Source: Streptomyces xanthophaeus
GTDB taxonomy: Bacteria > Actinomycetota > Actinomycetes > Streptomycetales > Streptomycetaceae
Direction of reading: 5' to 3'
Length of the DNA: 64,000 nt
Assembly (NCBI RefSeq): GCF_000725805.1
Contig: NZ_JOFT01000013.1
Location: 62,001 to 126,000 of the forward strand
A program made the translations under genes and the position numbers. Under the pieces are notes generated by a model. It searched no databases. It saw only the letters and a program-made list of their open reading frames with translations, and was not told where the DNA came from. Each line of letters begins with the position of its first letter. Position 1 is the stretch's first letter. Shown one piece after another: positions 52,991 to 60,810 of the stretch.

Positions 52991-53120
52991 CCCCGCGGAG
53001 CTGCCTGAGGCCCTCTACCCGCCTCACTGGGCTCTGGGGCGCGCCACGAGGTGCATCCGCCCGCTCCCTGAGACAATCCGTACGAGACGTGCGCACAGCC
53101 GATCGACCACAGGGGCGTAC

Positions 53121-53837
53121 ATGTCCGACGTACCGGCGGCCTCCGCCGAGGCTCCCATCCGGGTCTTCCTGCTGGACGACCACGAGGTCGTCCGCCGCGG
53201 CCTGTACGACCTGCTGGACGCGGAGCCGGGCATCGAGGTCGTCGGCGAGGCCTCCACCGCCGGACAGGCGCTGGCCCGCGGGCCGGCGCTGCGCCCGGAC
53301 GTCGCCGTGCTCGACGTCCGGCTGCCCGATGGCGACGGGATCACCGTGTGCCGCGAGCTGCGCTCGCGGATGCCGGATCTCGCCTGCCTGATGCTGACCT
53401 CGTTCGATGACGAGGACGCGCTGCTCGACGCGATCATGGCCGGTGCGGCCGGCTACGTCCTCAAGCAGATCAAGGGGTCGGACCTGGTCTCGGCCGTACG
53501 GACCGTGGCGACCGGGCAGTCGATGCTGGACCCTGCGACGACCGCCCGGCTGATGCACTCGCTGCGGGACCCGGAGACCGCCAAGGAATCCCAGGACGAC
53601 CGGCTGGCCACGCTGTCCGAGCGGGAGCGTTCCGTGCTCGAACTGATCGGCGAGGGCCTAACGAACGCGCAGATCGCCAAGCGGCTGTACCTGTCCGAGA
53701 AGACGGTCAAGAACCACATCTCGCGGCTGCTGGGCAAGCTGGGGGTGGAGCGCCGGGTGCAAGCTGCCGTCATCGCCGCCCAGGTCCACGAACACGAGCA
53801 CGGGCACGAGCCGGAGCACGGCAAGGGCCGGAGCTGA
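53121..53837 (+). CDS. DosR/DevR-like NarL-family response regulator (regulator 2)
   Basis: The 238-residue protein resembles DosR and the regulator at 28587: [22 protein letters not shown], phospho-acceptor Asp65 in [33 protein letters not shown] and the HTH segment [20 protein letters not shown]. The C-terminus carries an odd His/Glu-rich tail ([14 protein letters not shown]) that could bind metal. It is convergent with the GAF kinase at 53855, 17 bases away. No 14-bp palindrome was seen in its promoter region, unlike regulator 1. Confidence 0.93.
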   Translation: MSDVPAASAEAPIRVFLLDDHEVVRRGLYDLLDAEPGIEVVGEASTAGQALARGPALRPDVAVLDVRLPDGDGITVCRELRSRMPDLACLMLTSFDDEDALLDAIMAGAAGYVLKQIKGSDLVSAVRTVATGQSMLDPATTARLMHSLRDPETAKESQDDRLATLSERERSVLELIGEGLTNAQIAKRLYLSEKTVKNHISRLLGKLGVERRVQAAVIAAQVHEHEHGHEPEHGKGRS

Positions 53838-53854
53838 GGGCATCGGAGTGCTCC

Positions 53855-55603
53855 TCACCCGGAGGGCGGGAAGCCGTCTCCATCCAGCGGTACTCGCCAT
53901 TCCAGTTTCGTGCCCCTCCCGGTCGGCCCGGGCGCCGACACGGAGAGTTCGCCGCCCAGGCATTCGGCCCGCTCGGCAAGATTGCGAAGCCCGCTGCGAC
54001 GGCCTCCCTCCACCAGCCCCACTCCGTCGTCGGTGACCAGTACCGTCAGTACGCCCTCGACGGCCGAGAGGGAGACTTCTGCCCGGCCCGCGTTCGCATG
54101 GCGGGCCACGTTGGTGAGCGCCTCCCCGATGACGGCGAGCGCCGCGTCCGCCGTCGGGGAAGGCACATCGGTGTCGATCAGGCCCTCCATCCGCAGGGCC
54201 GGGGTGAAGCCGAGTGTCCGCGCGGCCTCCTCCACGGCCTGGGAGGCACGGAGCCGCAGCTTCGGCGTCACCCCGGGCACCTCGTGTTCACGGAGTCCGA
54301 AGATCGTCGAGCGGATGATCTTGATGGTGGCGTCCAGGTCGTCGATCGCCCGCGCGAGTCGTTCCGAAGCCTCCGGATGCTCGACGAAGCGTTGGGCGCT
54401 CTGCAGGGTCATGCCGGTCGCGAAGAGCCGCTGGATGGCGAGGTCGTGCAGGTCGCGGGCGATGCGGTCGTGGTCCTCCAGCATGCTCATCTGCTCGGCG
54501 TCCCGGCGCCGGTCGGCGAGCTCCAGGGCCAGGGCGGCCTGGCCGGCGAAGCCGGGCAGGGCCGCGATCTCGGTGCGGGCGAACGGCGGGCGGCCGTGTC
54601 TGCGGGCCAGGATGAGGACACCGCTCAGCTTCTCCTTGGTGCCGACCGTGACGGCGACGGCCGGGCCGAGGCCCTTCCAGCGTTCCGGCTGCACCGTGAT
54701 CCGGTCGTCGCTCCCGACATCGGCCACGGTGATCAGCCCGTCCTCCTCGCCCAGGGCTGCGGCGGCCAGGGTTCCCGCACTGCTGGGCAGCACGATGCCG
54801 CGATGCGCCTCTGCGCCCTCACCCAGCGCCAGCGAGCCGCGGAGCTCCCCGCCCTGGCCCACGAGGTAGAAGACACCGATGTCGGCGCCCGTGATGTCGC
54901 GGGCCCGCTCCAGCATCCCCTCCAGTACCTCCGTCTCGGCCAGGCCGGACAGGAGGGCGCTCGTGAAGTCGGAACTGGCGGCCAGCCAGCGCTCCCGGAG
55001 ACGTACTTCCTCGTAGAGGCGGGCGTTCTCGATGGCGATGCCGGCTGCCACCGCCAGCGTGGACAGGACCGCCTCGTCCTCCTCGTCGAAGTCGATGCCG
55101 CCGCGCTTCTCGGTCATGTAGAGGTTGCCGAACACGTCCTCGCGGACCCGGATGGGAACGCCGAGGAAGGTGTGCATCGGGGGGTGGTGGGCCGGGAACC
55201 CGTAGGAGGCGGGGTGATCGGACAACTCCGACAGCCGTAGGGTCTCGGGGTGGCGGATGAGTTCGCCCAGGATGCCGTGGCCTGAGGGAAGGTCGCCGAT
55301 CTCGGCCCGGAGTTCGCCGCTGATGCCGACGGGCAGGAACTGGGCGAGCTTCTGGTCGTCGCCGATGACGCCCAGGGCTCCGTACTCCGCGTCCACCAGG
55401 ACGACGGCGGCTTCCACGATGCCCCTCAGGACCTGCGGAAGGTCGAGCTCCCGGCCCACGGACAGCACGGCTTCGAGGAGCCCGTTGAGCCGGTCCCTGG
55501 TGCCGCGCACTTCGTCGATGCGGACCTGGAGCTCTTCGAGCAATTCGTCCAGCCGGAGCCGCGGCAGCCCCGGACGCACGGCAGCCTGCTCGTCCCCGCC
55601 CAT
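53855..55603 (-). CDS. DosT/DosS-like GAF-GAF sensor histidine kinase (kinase 2)
   Basis: The 582-residue protein starts at ATG 55603, five bases after GGAGG. GAF-A contains FPAHHPPM, with His140 aligned to the DosS heme ligand His149, the Tyr of NLYMT, and Gly78 (GALGV) at the DosS Glu87 position, as in DosT. GAF-B follows, then HisKA_3 (RIARDLHDLAIQRLFATG) and HATPase (TNVARHA, DDGVGL, SGLRNLAERAE). It is very similar to kinase 1 at 25639. It faces regulator 2 tail to tail and may phosphorylate either regulator. Confidence 0.92.
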   Translation of the reverse strand: MGGDEQAAVRPGLPRLRLDELLEELQVRIDEVRGTRDRLNGLLEAVLSVGRELDLPQVLRGIVEAAVVLVDAEYGALGVIGDDQKLAQFLPVGISGELRAEIGDLPSGHGILGELIRHPETLRLSELSDHPASYGFPAHHPPMHTFLGVPIRVREDVFGNLYMTEKRGGIDFDEEDEAVLSTLAVAAGIAIENARLYEEVRLRERWLAASSDFTSALLSGLAETEVLEGMLERARDITGADIGVFYLVGQGGELRGSLALGEGAEAHRGIVLPSSAGTLAAAALGEEDGLITVADVGSDDRITVQPERWKGLGPAVAVTVGTKEKLSGVLILARRHGRPPFARTEIAALPGFAGQAALALELADRRRDAEQMSMLEDHDRIARDLHDLAIQRLFATGMTLQSAQRFVEHPEASERLARAIDDLDATIKIIRSTIFGLREHEVPGVTPKLRLRASQAVEEAARTLGFTPALRMEGLIDTDVPSPTADAALAVIGEALTNVARHANAGRAEVSLSAVEGVLTVLVTDDGVGLVEGGRRSGLRNLAERAECLGGELSVSAPGPTGRGTKLEWRVPLDGDGFPPSG

Positions 55604-55689
55604 GCGCACCTCCAAGCGGCGCCCAGGGGAAGTCCGGCCCGCCTCTTCACCGTATCCCCGCCACCGCCATCCCGCGCAGGCTGAAGGCG

Positions 55690-55920
55690 TCAGCCGGAGT
55701 CGTCCGGGCCGAGATGCCGGACGTGTGCGTCCGGTCCGGGGAAGAAGAGGGTCGTCCTGCCGGTGTCCGACCAGCGGACGTCGTAGGGCGGGGTGCCGTC
55801 GTCGTGGTGCAGACCGACGACTTCGCCGTCGCGACCCGCTTTGCCCACCGAGGGCCCGCCCACCACGATCTCGTCGCCCACGCGGGCGTGGGGACCGTGC
55901 TCGGACGTGTGTGCCTTCAT
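55690..55920 (-). CDS. DUF1918-family small protein
   Basis: The 76-residue protein shows the DUF1918 pattern VGDEIVVGGPSVGKAGRDGEVVGLHHDDGTPPYDVRW and LFFPGPDAHV, a small SH3-like fold common in actinomycetes. GAAGGAG lies upstream. ATG 55920 is chosen; an ATG six bases earlier is possible. It lies just downstream of the P-type ATPase gene and is probably in that operon. Function unknown. Confidence 0.85.
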   Translation of the reverse strand: MKAHTSEHGPHARVGDEIVVGGPSVGKAGRDGEVVGLHHDDGTPPYDVRWSDTGRTTLFFPGPDAHVRHLGPDDSG

Positions 55921-55925
55921 GATCA

Positions 55926-58508
55926 TCAGCTCCTTCGGAAAGCGTGCCGTGCGAGTCGGGCTGCCGTGAAGCCGCTCACGAGGGCGGTTGATGCCAGGGC
56001 AAGGCCCGGCCATCCAAGAGGTGCGGTCTCCAGAACCGACTGCAGCGGCGGAAGGTAGAGCGCTGCCGCCCCGAGGAGGGCGGACGCGAGGACGGACAGG
56101 GGCAGGAAGAGGTTCTCCCGGGTCAGCAAGCGGGTTCGCAGGCCCAGCACGACGCCGAGCTGCGCAGCGAGCAGGGACAGGAAGAGGACGCTCTGCCAGG
56201 GCAGGCCCCAGGCCCGTGCAACCGTCCCGGCGGTGAGGCAGGCGGCTGTGACGACCGCGGCGAGCACCACGAGGCGCTGCCAGGCACCCGCGCCGAGGAT
56301 GTGCTGGCCGGGCGGCCTCGGGGGCCTGTGCATCGCCTCCGGGTCCACCGGTTCGGCGCCCATGGCCACCCCGGTCAGACCGTGGGTCAGGAGGTTGATC
56401 CACAGGATCTGGCCCGCCCGGAGTGGGAGCGGAAGGCCGAGGAGGGGGCCGATCAGCATGACGAGGATCTCGGCAGCGCCGCCGGCCAGGCCGTAGACGA
56501 GGAAGCGGCGGATGTTGTCGTAGACCCGTCGGCCCTCCTCGACGGCCGCGACCACGGTCGACAGGTCGTCGTCGGTCAGCACGAGGTCGGCTGCCTGGCG
56601 GGCGACCTCGGTGCCCCGCTGTCCCATGGCTACCCCGATGTCGGCACGGCGCAGGGCGGGACCGTCGTTGACCCCGTCGCCGGTCATGGCGGTGACGGCT
56701 CCCCGGGCCCGCCAGGCATCGACGATCTCCAGCTTCTGCTGCGGATCCGTCCGGGCGAAGACCCGTGCGGCGGTGAGGTCGGCAACCCGGCCTGCCGCCA
56801 GATCGGAGCCGTTGACCACGGTCTCGTCATCGGTGTCCGCGTCGGCCAGGCCGACGCGGACGGCGATCGCGCGTGCCGTCGCCGGGTGGTCTCCGGTGAT
56901 CAGGACCGGGGTGATGCCGGCCGCGTGGCAGGCGGCGAGCGTGGCCGCTGCCGCGGGCTTGGGCGGATCGCTGATGGCGACCAGGCCCAACAGCCTCAGT
57001 CCTGCCTCGGCCGTCTCCGCGCTGTCCGGTTGCTCGGCGTGTTCGGCGGACGCCACGGCGAGCACCCGGTATCCGCGGGAGGCCAGGATGGCCGCCTGCT
57101 GCCGGGCTCCGGCCATCAGGTCGGTGCGGTCGGCGAGAACGGCTGCGTCCAGCACCACCTCCGGGGCGCCCTTCAGGCACACCAGGGCGCCGCCGGACGG
57201 CAGGCGGTGGACTGTCGTCATGCGCTTGCGTCCGCTGTCGAACGGGATCTCCCACGTCCTGGGGTGAGTGCGCCTGAGAAGCTCCGGCTCTTCGCACCCT
57301 GCCTTGACGGCGGCGGACAGGAGGGCCGCTTCCATGGGGTCGCCGACCGCGGTCCACCGGTCCTCGTCCGGGGGCGGGCCCTGGGGCGGCCTCAGAGAGG
57401 CGTCGTTGCAGAGCGACGCGGCCGTCAGCAGCTCTTGTACGGGGCCGAGCTCGGCCGCCGTCGGCTGCCTGCCCTCGACCAGGACGCCTCCCTGCGGTTC
57501 GTACCCCACTCCGAAGAAGTCGGCCGCGGCCCGTGGCGTCCACACGTGCTGGACGACCATGCGGCCTTCGGTGAGGGTGCCGGTCTTGTCGGTGGCGAGG
57601 ACAGTGACGGAGCCCAGGGTCTCCACGGCGGGGAGCCGGCGGATGAGGGCGTGCCGGGCCGCCATGCGCCGGGCTCCCAGCGCGAGGGCCAGGGTCACGA
57701 CGGCCGGCAGGGATTCCGGGACCGCCGCTACCGCGAGGCTGATCGCCGTCACCGCCATGATCCCGAGCGGCAGGCCCTGTACGAGCCCGAGGCCGAAGAC
57801 CACCAGGCAGAGGGCCAGGGTGACGACGGCCAGGATGCGCCCCAGCGAGGCGAGACGGTGTTGCAGGGGCGTCGGCTCCCGCTTGGTGTCGAGGAGGGCG
57901 GCGATCCGGCCGAGCGCGCTGTCGGGGCCCGTGGCCCTCACCGTCGCCACACCCCGGCCTCGCACGACCACGGTCCCCGCGCCCACCGTCGAATCGACCT
58001 CCTTGTCCACGGGGACGGATTCCCCGGTGAGCATGGATTCGTCGATCATCAGGGCGGATGCCTCGGTGACATCGGCGTCGGCCGCCACGATGTCACCCTC
58101 CGCGAGCAGCAGGACATCACCGGGCACCACGACGGCGGCGGGGACCTCGCGCGGAGCGCCGCCGCGCAGGACCCGCGCCTTCGGTGCCGACATCGCGGAG
58201 AGAGCGGCCACGGCGTGGTCGGCACGGGTCTCCTGCACGACGCCCACGGTCGTGTTGACGACGATCACCACGGCGATGACCACCGCGTCGGCGTGGTCGC
58301 CGATCGCGATCGTCAGTACCACCGCGCCCAGCAACACCATGATCAGCGGATCGCGCAGCTGGGCCAGCACCCTGGCGTACCAGGGGGTCGCCGGGGCGGG
58401 CGGTATCTCGTTGCGGCCGTGCTCGGTCAGTCGGCGTTCCGCCTCGGCGTCGGTGAGGCCGCCGGACGTGCGGACAGGTGCCTCTGCGGTGCCCGGGGTC
58501 ATCGCCAT
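55926..58508 (-). CDS. P-type cation-transporting ATPase (CtpF-like, PII family) 1
   Basis: The 860-residue ATPase has an N-terminal cation-ATPase domain, LTGESVPV, the transmembrane ion site PESLPAVVTLALALGARRMA, phosphorylation motif DKTGTLTEG, TGDHPATA and TGDGVNDGPALRRADIG, and six C-terminal helices. The type is Ca2+/Mn2+ or Na+/K+-like PII; CtpF (Rv1997), a DosR-regulon gene, has this layout. Ion specificity cannot be read from the sequence alone. It follows usp E by seven bases in an operon usp F - usp E - ATPase - DUF1918. Confidence 0.93.
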   Translation of the reverse strand: MAMTPGTAEAPVRTSGGLTDAEAERRLTEHGRNEIPPAPATPWYARVLAQLRDPLIMVLLGAVVLTIAIGDHADAVVIAVVIVVNTTVGVVQETRADHAVAALSAMSAPKARVLRGGAPREVPAAVVVPGDVLLLAEGDIVAADADVTEASALMIDESMLTGESVPVDKEVDSTVGAGTVVVRGRGVATVRATGPDSALGRIAALLDTKREPTPLQHRLASLGRILAVVTLALCLVVFGLGLVQGLPLGIMAVTAISLAVAAVPESLPAVVTLALALGARRMAARHALIRRLPAVETLGSVTVLATDKTGTLTEGRMVVQHVWTPRAAADFFGVGYEPQGGVLVEGRQPTAAELGPVQELLTAASLCNDASLRPPQGPPPDEDRWTAVGDPMEAALLSAAVKAGCEEPELLRRTHPRTWEIPFDSGRKRMTTVHRLPSGGALVCLKGAPEVVLDAAVLADRTDLMAGARQQAAILASRGYRVLAVASAEHAEQPDSAETAEAGLRLLGLVAISDPPKPAAAATLAACHAAGITPVLITGDHPATARAIAVRVGLADADTDDETVVNGSDLAAGRVADLTAARVFARTDPQQKLEIVDAWRARGAVTAMTGDGVNDGPALRRADIGVAMGQRGTEVARQAADLVLTDDDLSTVVAAVEEGRRVYDNIRRFLVYGLAGGAAEILVMLIGPLLGLPLPLRAGQILWINLLTHGLTGVAMGAEPVDPEAMHRPPRPPGQHILGAGAWQRLVVLAAVVTAACLTAGTVARAWGLPWQSVLFLSLLAAQLGVVLGLRTRLLTRENLFLPLSVLASALLGAAALYLPPLQSVLETAPLGWPGLALASTALVSGFTAARLARHAFRRS

Positions 58509-58515
58509 GGCGGTC

Positions 58516-59373
58516 CTATTCCGCCGGAACCGTGATCACCGGGCAGAACGCCCGGTGCAGCAGTCCGTGGACGACGGAACCCAGGCGCATGCCGGAGTAC
58601 CCTCCGTGTCCGCGGCGGCCCACCACCACGGCCAGGGCGTGCTCGGCGGCCTCCGCGAGTTCCTCCACCGGGTGCCCGATCGGTATCTCGTGGGAGACCA
58701 CCACGTCCGGATATTTCTGCGACCAGCCGGCCGTGGCCTCGGACAGCATCCGCCGCTGGGCCTGCAGCGCGACCTCCTCGTCGTGGAGGAGGAACAGCGG
58801 CGGCTGCCACACCGCGATGGCGCGCAGCGCGGCGCCGCGCAGGTCGGCTTCCTCGAAGGCGAGTGCGAGCGCCGCCTTCGAGGACTCGCTGCCGTCGATG
58901 CCCACGACCAGGTAGGGCGGCCGCTGGGTGATGTGCTCGGCGTCTGCGACCACGACGACCGGGCAGTGCGCCTGGGCCGCGACCGGGACCACCGTGGAGC
59001 CGGCGCTGAAGTACTCCGCGGTGCGGCTCAGGTGGCGGGATCCGAGTACGAGCATGCGGGCCTGACGAGACAGGCGGCCTATGGCGGGGACGGGGAATCC
59101 TTCGATCAGATCGGTGGCCACCTCGGCCCCCGGGTACCGTTCCCGCGCCCAGTCGGCACCGGCCGCCAAGGCTTCCGGGCCCGCCTGGCGCAGGGCGATG
59201 GTGCGAGGGGTGCCGTCGACCTGCCGGGTGGGGTGCGCAGGAGGCACGGCCACGACGAGCCGGAGCCCGAGTCCACGCCGGTGGGCCTCGTCCGACGCCC
59301 AGGCAAGGGACAGGTGCCAGTCCCTTGCCGGGTCGATGCCGACGACGATCTCGCGGCGTTCGGCGGCGGCCAT
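58516..59373 (-). CDS. tandem-domain universal stress protein E
   Basis: The 285-residue protein has a divergent first Usp domain (GIDPARDWHLSLAWASDEA, GSRHLSRTAEYFSAGSTV) and a more typical second (GIDGSESSKAALALAFEEA, GRRGHGGYSGMRLGSVVHGLLHR, a full G-x2-G-x9-GS signature). Its ATG overlaps the usp F stop in a TGATG junction. Second gene of the operon under the palindromes at 60344. Confidence 0.91.
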   Translation of the reverse strand: MAAAERREIVVGIDPARDWHLSLAWASDEAHRRGLGLRLVVAVPPAHPTRQVDGTPRTIALRQAGPEALAAGADWARERYPGAEVATDLIEGFPVPAIGRLSRQARMLVLGSRHLSRTAEYFSAGSTVVPVAAQAHCPVVVVADAEHITQRPPYLVVGIDGSESSKAALALAFEEADLRGAALRAIAVWQPPLFLLHDEEVALQAQRRMLSEATAGWSQKYPDVVVSHEIPIGHPVEELAEAAEHALAVVVGRRGHGGYSGMRLGSVVHGLLHRAFCPVITVPAE

Positions 59374-60275
59374 CACGATGCGTCTCCGTGCGTGTCCCTG
59401 TGGCGCGGGATGAGCAGCACGGGGCAGTGGGAGTGGTGCACGAGGCTGTGGGTGTGGCGCCCGAGGGTGGGTCCCAGGTACGCGGACGCCCGCCGTCCGC
59501 CCATGACCAGCAGGTCGGCGTGCCGGGAGGCCTCGACCAGGACACCGGCGACGGACACGCTCTTCTCGGCGTCCGCCTGCACGGTGAGGTCCGGGAACTC
59601 CTGACGGATCTGCTCCGTCACCGCGGTCAGGTGCCGGACGTAATCGTCGGCGATCTCCGTGACATCGTCCATCATGGTCACCACGCTGCCGACGGACTCG
59701 AGCACGTTCCACACGTGGAGCAGCCTCAGATCGGCCTTGCGCAGCTCGGCCTCCCGGGCCGCGTGACGGACGCAGTCCAGGTCGTGCTCGTCACGGACTC
59801 CGGCGAGCACCGTCCCGCTCTCGGAGCGGTCGTCGGTCCCCCTGACGACGATGACGGGCGTCTTCGCGCCGGCCGCGACCTTCAGGCCCACGGATCCGAG
59901 CATGAGCGAGTGGAATCCGCCCAGACCGCGGTTGCCGACCACGATGGTGCCGTGCAGGCCGGCCGCCCGGTGCAGGCTGGCCACGGGGTCGCCACGGCCG
60001 AACTCCGTGGTGACGACCAGGCCGGGGTACCGTTCCTTGACGGCGGCGGCAGTTTCGTCGAGCAGTTCACGGCCGGCGACGCGGACGCGCTCGATGGTCT
60101 CTGCGGACACGTAGAGGGCCCGGCCGTCCGTGTCGGCGCCGTACACGATGTGCAGCGGACGCCCGCGACGCTCGGCCTCTGCCGCTGCCCAGAGCGCGGC
60201 CTGACGGGCGGGCTCGGAGCCGTCGACGCCGACGATGACCGAGCTTGGTTCCGAGCCGCTGACGGTGTTGTTCAT
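59373..60275 (-). CDS. tandem-domain universal stress protein F
   Basis: ATG 60275 has a perfect GGAGG site. The 300-residue protein has two Usp domains, the first with a full ATP signature (GNRGLGGFHSLMLGSVG), the second with GGRRASAYLGPTLGRHTHSLVHH. It heads the operon usp F - usp E - P-type ATPase 1 - DUF1918. Two 14-bp palindromes lie 69-105 bases upstream. Confidence 0.92.
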   Translation of the reverse strand: MNNTVSGSEPSSVIVGVDGSEPARQAALWAAAEAERRGRPLHIVYGADTDGRALYVSAETIERVRVAGRELLDETAAAVKERYPGLVVTTEFGRGDPVASLHRAAGLHGTIVVGNRGLGGFHSLMLGSVGLKVAAGAKTPVIVVRGTDDRSESGTVLAGVRDEHDLDCVRHAAREAELRKADLRLLHVWNVLESVGSVVTMMDDVTEIADDYVRHLTAVTEQIRQEFPDLTVQADAEKSVSVAGVLVEASRHADLLVMGGRRASAYLGPTLGRHTHSLVHHSHCPVLLIPRHRDTHGDAS

Positions 60276-60343
60276 GATTCCTCCTTGCCCGGGGCCACTG
60301 GGGGTCTGCTCCCACGCTGACACCAAGGACCTCACCGGGCAGA

Positions 60344-60379
60344 GGGCCGCTCAGGACCTTCATGGGGGCCAAAGGTCCC
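60344..60379. promoter_or_regulatory. tandem 14-bp palindromes upstream of usp F
   Basis: GGGCCAAAGGTCCC (60366-60379) is a good copy. GGGCCGCTCAGGAC (60344-60357) keeps the left half and a degenerate right half, starts 22 bases apart. They serve the minus-strand usp F operon; the DUF1876 gene ends 111 bases further on. Confidence 0.6.
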
Positions 60380-60489
60380 TGTCGGGGACGGCGTGCGGGG
60401 TCCCCTTGGGACGCGTCGGCCGGACCGGCGCCGATCACGGCGGATCCGGTGTCCCCGGCACGCCCGAGCACGCACCGCGGTGGGGGTGT

Positions 60490-60789
60490 TCACGCTTCGG
60501 TGTCCAGCCACCCGGAATACGGCTTGGGGGACCCTTGGAGGGACGGAGCGCCGGCAGCCTGCATGTCTCCGTAGGCGGCTCGCTTCATCTGGAGGGCGAG
60601 GTCCTCCATGGCGCGGGCTACCGCGAGTTCGTCGCCGATCTCCGGGACGTCGTCGTCCTGGGGTGAGCAGCGGGCGGCGCCGTGGCCCGTGAGCCTGTTC
60701 GTGCCCGTGTCGAGCTCCAGCCGGGCCTTCGTCGTGTGGTCCTCCTCGAAGAGGTAGAGACGGACCTTCCACTCGGCGGTGTGTGTCAT
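60490..60789 (-). CDS. DUF1876 (dsRBD-like) small protein
   Basis: The 99-residue protein begins EWKVRLYLFEEDHTTKARLEL and contains ARAMEDLALQM, the DUF1876 pattern shared with Rv1738 and Rv2632c, which belong to hypoxia/starvation responses. Rv1738 structurally resembles ribosome hibernation factors, so a ribosome-binding role in dormancy is a reasonable hypothesis. CGGAGG precedes the ATG. It lies 21 bases downstream of the second P-type ATPase. Confidence 0.88.
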   Translation of the reverse strand: MTHTAEWKVRLYLFEEDHTTKARLELDTGTNRLTGHGAARCSPQDDDVPEIGDELAVARAMEDLALQMKRAAYGDMQAAGAPSLQGSPKPYSGWLDTEA

Positions 60790-60810
60790 GGCGTGCCTCC
60801 GGTAAGGGTG

